This document shows, one piece after another, positions 25,205-33,590 of a stretch of 64,000 nt of DNA; within the stretch, counting starts at the first letter, position 1; each line of letters starts with the position of its first letter. The notes beneath the pieces are model-generated. The model did no database searches. It saw only the letters and a list, made by a program, of their open reading frames with translations, and was not told the DNA's origin. The translations under genes and the position numbers were made by a program. Source of the DNA: DASYTH01 sp035762905 (GTDB taxonomy: Bacteria > Actinomycetota > Actinomycetes > Mycobacteriales > Pseudonocardiaceae); assembly GCF_035762905.1 (NCBI RefSeq), contig NZ_DASUCC010000035.1:62001-126000 (forward strand), read 5' to 3'.

Positions 25205-26836
25205 TCAACCTCCCGAAACGTCGTCGCCGACGGCGCCGCCGAGCAATGCGTCGGCCGGGTTGTTGCCGGCTCGCCGGGACCAGGCGGCGGCCTCTTCGGC
25301 CCGCCCCGCTCTGGCCAGGTGCGCGGCGACGTCGAACACCCGGGTCCGGTCCCGCGTCGCGATCGGAATCATCGCGTCGGCGATCCGGCCGTGCAGCGCG
25401 GCCCGCTCGGCCGGACCGAGCGACACGTACGCGGTCTCCCAGATCAGGTCGTGGACGAACGAGTGCCGGTCACCCCCGACGCCGCGGCGCAGGATTCCGT
25501 CCTGTACCAACCGGGCGAACGTGGCCAGCACGGTCTGCTCCGGGACACCGAGCACCGCGGCGAGCACGCCCGGGTCCAGGTGCCGGCCCAGCCCCGCCGC
25601 GACGTCCACGGTGGACCGTTCGTCCGCATCGAGCCGGCCGAGCATCTCGGTGAGCACGGCCTCCGCGCCGACCGGGATGTCGTCCACACTGGACGATCCA
25701 GCCCGGGCGCGGACCAGAGCGTTGATCACGAACGGACTGCCGCCGGAGCGTTCGGCGATCGTCCGGGCCACCCGGGGCGGCACCAGCCGGCCGAGCGCCG
25801 CGACCACCTCGTCCGTCCCAACCGGACGGAGGTCGATTCGCGGGCCGTCCGGCGCCGACGTGAGGTCCCGGCCGGCGACCCAGATCAGCACCCGGGCCGC
25901 GCCGAGCAGCCCGGCGACCGAGCGCAGCAGCCGTGCCGACGGCCGGTCCAGCCACTGGAGGTCGTCGAACAGCAGCACCAGCGGCTCGGCCCGGGCCAGG
26001 CTGCCGAGCAGCCCGGCCAGCTCGGCCGGCTGCGGTACCGCGACGGGCACCTGCGCGTCGGCGTCCGGCCGGATCTTCCGCAGGGTGGCCAGCAGACCCC
26101 GCCAGGCCAGCAGTTCCCGGGCACCGGCCCCGGTACCGCTGCGGGCCCACAGGGCGAGGAAACCGCGCCGGACGGCCAGCCGGGCCAACTCCTCACCGAG
26201 CCGGGTCTTTCCCGCACCCGCGGGCGCCAGCACCTGCACCACCCGGCCGCGGCCGGCCTCGGCGTCATCGAGCATTCCGCGCAGTACGGCCAACTCCGCG
26301 TGCCGGCCGATCAGCGGCAGCGGTTCGGGCCGCCGCCGGGTCAGCCGCTGCGCGGTGTCCGCCCGGTCGTCGATGGCACCGCGGCGCAGCTCGTCCAGCC
26401 GCGCCGCCTCCCGGCCGGCCCACGGCGTGTCGGCGAACCCGGCGTAGCTGGCTCCCCGCCAGCGCGCCAGGGCGTCGTCGAACACGGCGAGCGCGGCGCG
26501 CGGCTCGCCGGCCGCGCGGGCGGTCGCGATCAGCTGCTCGGCCAGCCGGCTGTCCAGCCCGTCGCCCGGACGCAGCACGAAGCCGTCGGGCTCCTCGGCG
26601 AGTACCGGCGCGAGCAGGCGCCGCAGGTCCGCGAGAACCTCGAGGAGCGTGGCCCGCTGGCCCCCGAGGTCGGCGAGCAGCAGGTCCGGCGGGACGACCC
26701 GGTCCGCGTCGACGAGTAGTCGGGCGAGCACCCTGCGCGGCACCGGATCCAGCCGCACCTGCGCTCCGTCCCGGCGCACGTCGAGGTCCCCCAGTACCCG
26801 GAACTCGTACGTCCCAGCCGGCCGTGCGGCTACCAC
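25205..26836 (-). CDS. SARP-like regulator with AAA ATPase, short form
   Basis: A 543-residue protein starting at GTG. The N-terminal winged helix begins FRVLGDLDVRRDGAQVRL and a compact BTAD-like helical part follows to about residue 165. The ATPase has GRHAELAVLRGML and Walker A APAGAGKT near 210, and Walker B LVLLFDDLQWLD. The protein stops after a short helical region (AAHLARAGRAEEAAAWSRRAG) and lacks the TPR array seen in the large SARP at 16-19 kb. It contains two perfect GTCCANNNTGGAC sites. Divergent from the potassium channel gene. Confidence 0.8.
   Translation of the reverse strand: MVAARPAGTYEFRVLGDLDVRRDGAQVRLDPVPRRVLARLLVDADRVVPPDLLLADLGGQRATLLEVLADLRRLLAPVLAEEPDGFVLRPGDGLDSRLAEQLIATARAAGEPRAALAVFDDALARWRGASYAGFADTPWAGREAARLDELRRGAIDDRADTAQRLTRRRPEPLPLIGRHAELAVLRGMLDDAEAGRGRVVQVLAPAGAGKTRLGEELARLAVRRGFLALWARSGTGAGARELLAWRGLLATLRKIRPDADAQVPVAVPQPAELAGLLGSLARAEPLVLLFDDLQWLDRPSARLLRSVAGLLGAARVLIWVAGRDLTSAPDGPRIDLRPVGTDEVVAALGRLVPPRVARTIAERSGGSPFVINALVRARAGSSSVDDIPVGAEAVLTEMLGRLDADERSTVDVAAGLGRHLDPGVLAAVLGVPEQTVLATFARLVQDGILRRGVGGDRHSFVHDLIWETAYVSLGPAERAALHGRIADAMIPIATRDRTRVFDVAAHLARAGRAEEAAAWSRRAGNNPADALLGGAVGDDVSGG
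25604..25616. repeat. Perfect GTCCANNNTGGAC palindrome in SARP-like gene
   Basis: GTCCACGGTGGAC encodes part of RSTVDV on the minus strand. It is 78 bases from a second perfect copy in the same gene. Confidence 0.6.
25682..25694. repeat. Perfect GTCCANNNTGGAC palindrome in SARP-like gene
   Basis: GTCCACACTGGAC encodes SSVD on the minus strand, using the disfavoured Ser codon AGT. Confidence 0.6.
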
Positions 26837-26891
26837 GGTTGCCGAATGTACGCTCCCCCGATCGGATGCTCAGACCGACTCCAGGAGTGCC

Positions 26892-27938
26892 GTGCCGATC
26901 TTCCTGTCGCGATTGTTCGCCCACTTCGCCAAGCCGCGCAGCTGGGCGACGCCGGTCGCGCTGATCGGGTTCGTGTTCGCCACCAGCTGGCCGCTGATGA
27001 CCCTCGCCGAGCCGGACAGTGACCTGGTGGCACCGCACAACTACTGGTGGTACTTCGTGGTCACCGCGGCCACCGTCGGCTATGGCGACTACTTCCCGAA
27101 GACGGGCACCGGGCACGTGGTCGGCCTGTACGTGATCTTCGGCGGGATCGCCACGCTCACCACGGTGTTCACCCGGCTGGCGACAGTGATGGACAAGGCG
27201 AAGGGGCGGCGCATGCAGGGCGCGATCTCTACTACGGCGCGCGACCATGTCGTGCTGATCGGTTACACGGCGGGCCGCACCGAGCGGATCGTCGCCGAGC
27301 TGCTCGCCGAGTCCGGACCCCCGGTCGTGCTCTGTGGCTGGGACGAGGTGCCGGCCCATCCCATGCCCGAGGAGGGCATCGACTTCGTCCGCGGCGACCC
27401 GTCCGACGAGGCCACGCTGCGCCGGGCCGGGCTGGCCACCGCGCGCACCGTGCTGGTGGACGCCCGGGACGACAACGAGGCGCTCGCCGTCACGGTCACC
27501 GTGAACCACGTCAACCCCGGCGCGCACGTGGTCGTGGCCCTGCGCGACCTCAGCCGCGCCGCGCTCGTGCACTACGTCGACGCCGCCATCCGCTGTGTGC
27601 AGTGGCACAGCCCGTGGATGGTCACCGAGGAGCTCACCTCCCCCGGCATCGCCGAGGTCTACACCGAGCTGATGACCCCCGGCGGCGTCAACACCTACTC
27701 CATGCGGCTGCCGGCCGACCTCGGCCCCGTCCAGGTCGGCCGCTGCCAGACCGCGCTCGGCCGCCACCACGGCGTCACCGTGCTCGCCGCCCGCACCGAA
27801 CACGAACTTCTGGTCAACCCCACCTGGGACACCGAACTCCCCGCCGGCGCCGAGATCTACTACCTGGCCGCCGGCCGCCTCACCCCCGACCAGATCACCA
27901 CGGCTGTCCGCCACACTGTTCCGCCTCTCCGGGATTAA
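26892..27938 (+). CDS. Two-TM potassium channel with RCK/TrkA-N domain
   Basis: A 348-residue channel. GTG at 26892 follows AGGAG and gives a plausible first transmembrane helix (TPVALIGFVFATSWPL). The selectivity filter TVGYGD is at residues 61-66, followed by a second helix (GHVVGLYVIFGGIATLTTVF) and a Rossmann-type RCK domain (HVVLIGYTAGRTERIVAELL, with RGDPSDEATLRRAG), then an RCK-C-like part. It would conduct K+ with gating by a nucleotide or Ca2+. The last codons PPLRD-stop lie in a 40-bp segment shared with the broken transposase at 50.9 kb, so the native C-terminus may have been replaced. Confidence 0.9.
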   Translation: MPIFLSRLFAHFAKPRSWATPVALIGFVFATSWPLMTLAEPDSDLVAPHNYWWYFVVTAATVGYGDYFPKTGTGHVVGLYVIFGGIATLTTVFTRLATVMDKAKGRRMQGAISTTARDHVVLIGYTAGRTERIVAELLAESGPPVVLCGWDEVPAHPMPEEGIDFVRGDPSDEATLRRAGLATARTVLVDARDDNEALAVTVTVNHVNPGAHVVVALRDLSRAALVHYVDAAIRCVQWHSPWMVTEELTSPGIAEVYTELMTPGGVNTYSMRLPADLGPVQVGRCQTALGRHHGVTVLAARTEHELLVNPTWDTELPAGAEIYYLAAGRLTPDQITTAVRHTVPPLRD

Positions 27939-27961
27939 CTGCTGTTGTTGCGTTCCAGCGA
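27922..27961. repeat. 40-bp repeat shared with 50921-50960
   Basis: The segment matches 50921-50960 at 37 of 40 positions (hand alignment). It supplies the last four residues (PLRD, plus part of the preceding Pro codon) and the stop codon of the potassium channel. In the second copy it ends the truncated IS5 transposase in the same frame. It is probably a remnant of a mobile element end or an insertion target. Confidence 0.6.
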
Positions 27962-28087
27962 GAAGTGCGGTTGGCGGGGTGATTGTGGCTGGGTTGCGTC
28001 ACGGTGCCCCTGAGGTTGCGTTGGGTGGGGCGAGAATTTGTCTCAGTGATCCAGTGTGAGGGGTCAGGCCTACTCCTCATCCGCCTC

Positions 28088-28197
28088 AGCGAGTCCCCGG
28101 GCCGGGCACGCGAATTCCGCGTTCGGCCACCGCGAGTCCCCGGGCCGGGAACTGAGTCGCGCGTTCGACCACGCGGGAGTCCCCAGCACCAGTCGGG
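28088..28197. repeat. GAGTCCCC repeat cluster 2, 43-bp period
   Basis: GAGTCCCC occurs at 28091, 28134 and 28177, exactly 43 bp apart. The first two units continue with GGGCCGGG. The cluster fills the right part of the convergent gap between the potassium channel and a small reverse-strand gene. The left part of the gap (27962-28087) shows no gene. Confidence 0.8.
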
Positions 28198-28458
28198 TTA
28201 CTCGGCGCCCGCTTCGAGGACGACTTGGCGTCGGCATTCGCGGGCCAGGTCGTCGAGGCGTTCGGCGAGTTCGGTCCAGGTTCCGGCGCCGCTGATCACC
28301 TCGGCGAGGAGGCGGCGGGCGCGCAGGACCATGTCCACCTGTTCCGGGGTGATCGAGGTGCTCGGTGCGCGGGGCCGGGACCTGGCGAGCGGCAACGCGG
28401 TCGCGGTGAGCAGTTCGGCCAGTTGGTCGGCGGATCGTTCCTGGGCCCGCTCATCCAT
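28198..28458 (-). CDS. Small helical hypothetical protein
   Basis: An 86-residue protein starting MDERAQERSADQLAELL and predicted to be almost all helix (ITPEQVDMVLRARRLLAEV, then WTELAERLDDLARECRRQ). Its ATG overlaps the stop of the upstream small gene by 8 bases (ATGGATGA), so the two are translationally coupled. No family recognised. A helical two-gene module of this kind could be a small regulatory or toxin/antitoxin-like pair, but nothing in the sequence proves it. Confidence 0.6.
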   Translation of the reverse strand: MDERAQERSADQLAELLTATALPLARSRPRAPSTSITPEQVDMVLRARRLLAEVISGAGTWTELAERLDDLARECRRQVVLEAGAE

Positions 28459-28678
28459 GGCAGCGCCGCCGGTGCCGCACCAGCCGGTCGATGGCCTCGG
28501 TGCGCGAACCGCCGAACACCGTTGTCGGGCACCGTTCACAGTCCAGCGGCACCCGCGGGCCGGACGGCACCGGATTTGCCGGCCGAACCCCCGTTCCCGC
28601 AATGATTTCCGCGCCCCGCACCCATTCGCAGAACAGTCTGAGCAGACCGCTGTCCTTCGGGACCTTTTGTTCACTCAC
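28451..28678 (-). CDS. Small Cys/His-rich hypothetical protein
   Basis: A 75-residue protein from GTG at 28678, with a G-rich tract 8 bases upstream; a TTG start at 28711 is also open. The C-terminal half has CERCP followed by HRRRCHG, a possible Cys3His zinc site, and one more Cys near FCEWVRG. Translationally coupled to the helical protein that follows. Unknown function; a small zinc-binding regulator is possible. Confidence 0.55.
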   Translation of the reverse strand: MSEQKVPKDSGLLRLFCEWVRGAEIIAGTGVRPANPVPSGPRVPLDCERCPTTVFGGSRTEAIDRLVRHRRRCHG

Positions 28679-28846
28679 GATCAGACACCCCCCCGGGCTC
28701 TTCACCAACAAGTTCGGAGCCGCCCCCTTCTTGTATCGCTCTGGCCGCCGAAAATATGCCCAGCTCCCCTAAGTGGGTTCCGAGAGATCATTGACGGCCC
28801 TGTGATGAAGCCATTACCGTCAGCGCATAGCGGCGCGCTCGAACTG

Positions 28847-28864
28847 TGTTCGAAATACCGAACA
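28847..28864. promoter_or_regulatory. IclR-type operator upstream of the arabinosidase genes
   Basis: TGTTCG-AAATAC-CGAACA has perfect 6-bp arms and ends 22 bases before the GTG of the first GH43 gene. The same site in reverse orientation (TTCGGTATTTCGAAC) lies at 35689-35704 and 38228-38243, the latter beside an IclR gene. Repression of the two arabinanase genes by that regulator is inferred. Confidence 0.65.
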
Positions 28865-28886
28865 TCCTCGTCGGGGAGGAGCAACG

Positions 28887-30359
28887 GTGGGCAGGCTCAG
28901 GCGAGTGGTCGCCGCTTTCGCGGTGGTTCTGTTGGCCGCGACGTTGTCCGCGCCACCCGCGGCGGCGGCGCCCGGCCGGCCGTTCAGCAACCCGATCAAG
29001 GCACAGAAGGGCGCCGATCCCTGGCTGGTCTTCAGCAACGGCAACTACTACCAGATCTCCACCACGTTCACGAACTCCCTGCTGATGCGCCGGTCGCCGA
29101 CCCTCGCCGGAATCGCCACCGCGCCGAGCATTCAGGTCTGGCAGGACACCACGCCGTCGCGCGGCGCCAACTTCTGGGCGCCGGAGCTGCATTTCCTCAA
29201 TGGACGGTGGTACCTCTACTACTCCGGCGCCCAGACCGGCGCACCGTGCTGTGACACCCAGCGCACGCACGTGCTGGAGAGCGCCGGCAGCGACCCGCTC
29301 GGCCCGTACACCTATCGCAACATCCTCACCCACTCCAGCCTCGGCATCGGTGGCTGGCTGATCGACGCGAGCGTGCTTCAACTCAACGGATCGCTGTACC
29401 TGTTGGGCAGCGGGTTCATCAACGGCAGCACGCAGAGCCTGGTGATCGCACCGATGGCCAACCCGTTCACGCTCAGCGGCGGGTTCTCCCTGATCTCCAG
29501 CCCGACCCAGGCCTGGGAACGACAGGGCGGCACGGTGAACGAAGCACCGGTTGCCCTGCAACGCAACGGACGGACGTTCATCATCTACTCGGCCAGCGCC
29601 TGCTGGGGTCCGGACTACAAGCTCGGCCGGCTGACCCACAACGGCGGCAACCCGCTGGCCGGGTCGTCGTGGAGCAAGACCGGACCGGTGTTCCAGCGCA
29701 GCGACGCGAACGGCGTCTTCGGTCCGGGTCACAACGGGTTCTTCACCTCACCGGACGGCACCGAGAACTGGATCGTCTACCACGGCAACGACTCGGCCGG
29801 CGACGGCTGCGACAACGGCCGGACCACACGAGCCCAGCGGTTCACCTGGAACTCCGACGGCACACCGAACTTCGGCACCCCGGTACGGCTGGGGACCACA
29901 ATGGACGGTCCGGCCGGCGAGACCGCGGCGACCCCGACCGGCTACCGGATCGTCAACCGGAACAGCGGCAAGTGCCTCGAGGTGGCCGGCGGGTCGACGG
30001 CGGACGGCGCCAACATTCAGCAGTGGGCCTGCACCGGCGGCGCCAACCAGCGCTGGCGGATCGAGGACTTGGCCGACGACACCAGCCGGCTGGTGAACGT
30101 GGCCACCGGCAAGGCGGCCGACGTGACCAACTGCGGCACCGCCGACGGCGCCGACATCCGGCAGTGGGCCTGGCTGAACAACACCTGCCAGCGGTTCCGC
30201 CTGGTGTACACCAACACCGGTGGCTGGGTGCGACTGGTCAACGTGAACAGCGGCCGGGTCGCCGACGTGGCCGACTGCGGCACCGCCGACGGCGCCGACG
30301 TCCGGCAGTGGGCCTGGCTGAACAACAACTGCCAGCAGTGGAGCCTGCAACCCGTCTAG
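28887..30359 (+). CDS. Secreted GH43 alpha-L-arabinofuranosidase-like enzyme with ricin-type CBM13
   Basis: A 490-residue exported enzyme. GTG at 28887 follows GGGAGGAG; signal peptide ends near PPAAAAPG. The GH43 five-blade propeller spans about 35-345: the catalytic base Asp is in KGADPWLVF, and GANFWAPELHFLNGRWYLYYS and GGTVNEAPVAL are family blocks (Glu as the acid). A ricin-type trefoil follows (about 355-490) with repeated CLEVAGGST and GADIRQWAW/NNCQQWSL units, expected to bind arabinan or xylan side chains. Forms an operon with the next gene, 9 bases on. Confidence 0.9.
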   Translation: MGRLRRVVAAFAVVLLAATLSAPPAAAAPGRPFSNPIKAQKGADPWLVFSNGNYYQISTTFTNSLLMRRSPTLAGIATAPSIQVWQDTTPSRGANFWAPELHFLNGRWYLYYSGAQTGAPCCDTQRTHVLESAGSDPLGPYTYRNILTHSSLGIGGWLIDASVLQLNGSLYLLGSGFINGSTQSLVIAPMANPFTLSGGFSLISSPTQAWERQGGTVNEAPVALQRNGRTFIIYSASACWGPDYKLGRLTHNGGNPLAGSSWSKTGPVFQRSDANGVFGPGHNGFFTSPDGTENWIVYHGNDSAGDGCDNGRTTRAQRFTWNSDGTPNFGTPVRLGTTMDGPAGETAATPTGYRIVNRNSGKCLEVAGGSTADGANIQQWACTGGANQRWRIEDLADDTSRLVNVATGKAADVTNCGTADGADIRQWAWLNNTCQRFRLVYTNTGGWVRLVNVNSGRVADVADCGTADGADVRQWAWLNNNCQQWSLQPV

Positions 30360-30368
30360 GAGCGACCG

Positions 30369-31343
30369 ATGCGCGCGATGCTCGTGGTGGCCGGCCTGGT
30401 GCTGACGCTGGTCGTTCCGGTCGGCGGTGCGACGGCCGCGCCGGCCGACTACCCCGACCCGGGCCGGGTCACCGGTTCGGTCAACGGGGTGCACGATCCG
30501 ACGATGCAGAAGGCCGCCGACGGCCGCTATCTGTTGGTCTCCACCGGGAACAACCTGCCGATCCGCACCTCGACCGACCGCGTCGCGTACCGCACCGCCG
30601 GCTCGGTGTGGCCGAACGGCGCGCCCTGGGCGCACCCGTTCACCAACGGCACCAACACACTCTGGGCACCCGACCTGTCGTTCCGCAACGGCCGCTACTA
30701 CCTGTACTACTCGGCGTCCACGTTCGGCTCGCGCAACTCGGCGATCTTCCTTGCCACCAGCCCGACCGCCGCGTCCAGCAGCTGGACCAACCTCGGGATC
30801 GTGTGGCAGACCAACAACTCCAACGACTACAACGCGATCGACCCCAACCTCGTCGTGGACGCAGCCGGGGCCTGGTGGCTGTCCTTCGGTTCGTTCTGGA
30901 CCGGCATCAAGATGATCCGGATCGACCCGGCGACCGGCAAGCAGCACGCCACCGACCGGACGCTGTACAACCTGGCCCGCAGGCCCACCGCCGGCGGCGC
31001 CATCGAGGCGCCGTTCATCGTGCGGCAGGGTGGGTTCTACTACATGTTCGTCTCGTTCGACCTGTGCTGCCGGGGAACCAACAGCACCTACCGGATCATG
31101 GTCGGCCGGTCCGCGTCGATCACCGGCCCGTATGTCGACCGCGCGGGCGTGGCGCTGAACTCGGGCGGCGGCACCGAGATCCTGGCCGCGCACGGCAGCG
31201 TGGTCGGTCCCGGCCACCAGGCGGTGTTCCAGGACGCCGACGCGTGGGTGCTGGCCTACCACTACTACACCAGCTCGGCCCAGGGCGGCCGGCTCGGCCT
31301 CAACCTCATCGACTTCTCCGACGGCTGGCCGAGAGTGTTCTGA
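30369..31343 (+). CDS. Secreted GH43 arabinan endo-1,5-alpha-L-arabinanase
   Basis: A 324-residue exported enzyme, catalytic domain only. Signal peptide ends near GGATAAPA. The three catalytic carboxylates are visible: Asp in VNGVHDPTMQK, Asp in NDYNAIDPNLV and Glu in GGAIEAPFIV, with the late GPGHQAVFQDADAW metal-site block typical of GH43 arabinanases. It would cut the arabinan backbone outside the cell while the CBM13 enzyme upstream removes arabinose units. Same operon and same operator. Confidence 0.92.
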   Translation: MRAMLVVAGLVLTLVVPVGGATAAPADYPDPGRVTGSVNGVHDPTMQKAADGRYLLVSTGNNLPIRTSTDRVAYRTAGSVWPNGAPWAHPFTNGTNTLWAPDLSFRNGRYYLYYSASTFGSRNSAIFLATSPTAASSSWTNLGIVWQTNNSNDYNAIDPNLVVDAAGAWWLSFGSFWTGIKMIRIDPATGKQHATDRTLYNLARRPTAGGAIEAPFIVRQGGFYYMFVSFDLCCRGTNSTYRIMVGRSASITGPYVDRAGVALNSGGGTEILAAHGSVVGPGHQAVFQDADAWVLAYHYYTSSAQGGRLGLNLIDFSDGWPRVF

Positions 31344-31493
31344 CCCGCGCGGCCATTTCCGTCCCTGCCCTGCTCAAAACTGTCCACCTGACAGATCCTG
31401 GGCGATCTTTCCTCCGCCGTAACACGACGTCAGGCCGGGCAGATACAGAAGTCAACTTTCGGGTAGACGATCAGCAGGCGGGAGGTGTGGACC

Positions 31494-32870
31494 ATGGGCG
31501 TGCCCGGCCACGGCTCCACGCAGCAGCAGGTCCGGGTGATCAGCGTCTATGCGACCACCTGGCGGCACCGGTGGGAGGGTGTCGACGACAGCGAACCGCC
31601 CGTGGAGCTGGGCCGCCTTGCGGAGTTCTACCAGCTGTTCCAGGGTCAGCTGCCGCGCCGGTTGCGTCGGGTGGAACAGGACCCGCGGACCGTCACCCTC
31701 GCTCCGATCGGCGCAACCTCGAGCGCCCCGGCCAAAGCGCCCGAGATCGAAGCGACCAGAGCGGTTCTGTGGCTCTTCGCGCTGCCTTCCGACCGGGTGG
31801 TCGCGGCACTCGATCTCGTCTTCGAAAGCCCGCCGCTCGACGTCGACGTGACCCGAACCACCAACGTGCTGGAACACGGCGCATACGGCCAGATCGAGAT
31901 CGACGGCATCGGGATCGAGGCGGTCATCGCCACGCTGGCCAAGGAAGCCGGTGCCGTCAGCGCGGACGGCACGATAACCGGGCTTCCGCCGGAACGGCAC
32001 CAGATCGTCTTCGCCCCGCCCATCCGCGGCGACGCCGACCAGGTGGAGGAGACCATCGGTCTGTTCCTCTACCGGTCCGACCCGCCGTACCGGCCCGAGT
32101 TCATGAAGGTCAGGCGTCCGTCCGGACTCAACACCGACGGCGAGATCGGCGCGGTCACCCCCTACGTCAGCCTGATGTCCGGCCATCCCACCTATGTCGA
32201 GAACAGCGTGTTCCTCACCGTCGTCCAGGCGGTGGGCACCGCCGCGCGGTTCCGGCAGATCTGGCATCAGGCGCATGGCCGGGTGCGCGACTTCCGGTAC
32301 CGGGGCCAGGCGAAGGTGGTTGGCCTACAACGCAAGACGGCCATGGAGTTTCTCGCCGACGAGTTGGGAAACCTCGAGCTGGACCTGAGCTTCAGCGTGG
32401 AGGCCTCCGCCGATCTCGGCCTGCTGATCCCGGTGCTGCGGATCGAAAGCTTCCACAAGGACCTCTACGAGGCGATGGAGTTGCGCGAGCGGGCCCGGAC
32501 GGTCAGCCGGATGTTCCAACGGCTCGACGCCAGCATCCGCTCGGAGCTCACGGCGATCGAGATTCGCGACCAGCACGCGGAGGAACAACGACGCCTGCGC
32601 CGCGGGGCCGCGGTCAGCGTGTTGAGTGTCATCGCGGTGCCCCTCGGTTTCCTGCTGACCTTCTTCGGGATCAACGCCAAGCAGGTGGAACAGGACTGGT
32701 CGATGTTCGACTGGAACCACTACCTACCGGTGTGGCTGACCGCGGGTGCGCTCGCGGTCACCCCTCTGATCGTGTTCCTGGCCCTGAACGGACGCGCCTG
32801 GCTGCTCAGCCGGCGCGAGCGGAAGGACCGCAACGAGCGCTTTCAGCGAGAGCTCGACTTGGTTCATTGA
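31494..32870 (+). CDS. CorA-like two-TM transporter protein with GIN motif
   Basis: A 458-residue protein from ATG at 31494, with GGGAGG 9 bases before. A long soluble N-terminal domain (about 1-370, alpha/beta then long helices such as LYEAMELRERARTVSRMFQRL) is followed by two transmembrane helices. The first ends in TFFGINAKQVEQD, which corresponds to the CorA GMN signature with Ile in place of Met. CorA proteins are pentameric Mg2+ channels; the GIN variant and the unusual N-terminal domain suggest another ion or a signalling role. Stands alone between the arabinanase genes and a secreted protein. Confidence 0.7.
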   Translation: MGVPGHGSTQQQVRVISVYATTWRHRWEGVDDSEPPVELGRLAEFYQLFQGQLPRRLRRVEQDPRTVTLAPIGATSSAPAKAPEIEATRAVLWLFALPSDRVVAALDLVFESPPLDVDVTRTTNVLEHGAYGQIEIDGIGIEAVIATLAKEAGAVSADGTITGLPPERHQIVFAPPIRGDADQVEETIGLFLYRSDPPYRPEFMKVRRPSGLNTDGEIGAVTPYVSLMSGHPTYVENSVFLTVVQAVGTAARFRQIWHQAHGRVRDFRYRGQAKVVGLQRKTAMEFLADELGNLELDLSFSVEASADLGLLIPVLRIESFHKDLYEAMELRERARTVSRMFQRLDASIRSELTAIEIRDQHAEEQRRLRRGAAVSVLSVIAVPLGFLLTFFGINAKQVEQDWSMFDWNHYLPVWLTAGALAVTPLIVFLALNGRAWLLSRRERKDRNERFQRELDLVH

Positions 32871-32894
32871 CGAATGCGCGGCTTGTGATATCCT
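32867..32894 (+). promoter_or_regulatory. Candidate sigma-70-type promoter
   Basis: TTGACG (32867-32872) and TATCCT (32889-32894) are separated by 16 bases at the end of the CorA-like gene. It points to the secreted-protein gene at 33015 and would give a leader of more than 100 bases. A second TTGACT at 32904 has no clear partner. Confidence 0.4.
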
Positions 32895-33014
32895 GACGCC
32901 GGGTTGACTGACAACCGCAACTGGGGATCCATCGCTGATTGACGGGGTTTCTTCGCTGACCGTGGCGTACGCCATCGAAACGGCGCCGTGGTCATTTACT
33001 TGGGGGAGTAAACA

Positions 33015-33509
33015 ATGTTATTTCGTGCGCTCTGCGTCATTTTATCCGTCTTCACCATGCTCATTTCCGGTATTTTGGCCAACACTGCGACCGCATCCGC
33101 CGCGCCCACGGGAAATTACTGCACCGGGTTCGCGGAGCCGGTCGCGCCGGGCAGTCGCGACCTGGTCATCACGGACGTGACCTGCAGCGACACCCTGACA
33201 CAGGTCGCCGTTCCGGCAGTCAAAATCGCCGAATTCTACGAACACGGCGGCTTCGGCGGCCGTCGATTCGACCTTCTGGTCAGCGTTGCGTGCGATGGCG
33301 CGGGTTACAGTGTCAACAATATGGACGGCGTCAACGCGCAGATCGGCGGCATGTCTTCCTATCGGTTGATGGGCCAATGCTCGCGTTCCACGATTTACAC
33401 GGGCCTGAGCAAAACCGGGAGTAGTTCCGGCACTCTGTACGGTGACCAGTCACAGGTTTCGGGAACGTTCAACGATAGAACCCGTTCCTTCCGAGCCTGG
33501 CGGGGGTAA
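33015..33509 (+). CDS. Small secreted beta/gamma-crystallin-like protein
   Basis: A 164-residue exported protein whose ATG follows GGGGGA. The signal peptide runs to TASAAPT; the mature part has four Cys in two likely disulfides. IAEFYEHGGFGGRRFDLL and the later TLYGDQSQVSGTFNDRTRSFR look like beta/gamma-crystallin Greek-key units as in peptidase inhibitor I36 or calcium-binding crystallins. It is AT-richer than its neighbours (TTATTT in the first codons), which suggests recent acquisition. Function unknown; an extracellular inhibitor or calcium binder is likely. Confidence 0.75.
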   Translation: MLFRALCVILSVFTMLISGILANTATASAAPTGNYCTGFAEPVAPGSRDLVITDVTCSDTLTQVAVPAVKIAEFYEHGGFGGRRFDLLVSVACDGAGYSVNNMDGVNAQIGGMSSYRLMGQCSRSTIYTGLSKTGSSSGTLYGDQSQVSGTFNDRTRSFRAWRG

Positions 33510-33523
33510 CCGGCGGATCCCCT

Positions 33524-33580
33524 TTCCGAGGAACGTCACGTTCACCGGGCAGCGGCCCATGAACGCGACGTTCCTCGGAA
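33524..33580. terminator. Strong bidirectional hairpin
   Basis: A 21-bp stem with one mismatch (33524-33544 pairing with 33560-33580) around a 15-base loop fills the 81-base gap between convergent genes. It starts 14 bases after the stop of the secreted-protein gene. Confidence 0.8.
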
Positions 33581-33590
33581 TCCGGCGGCT

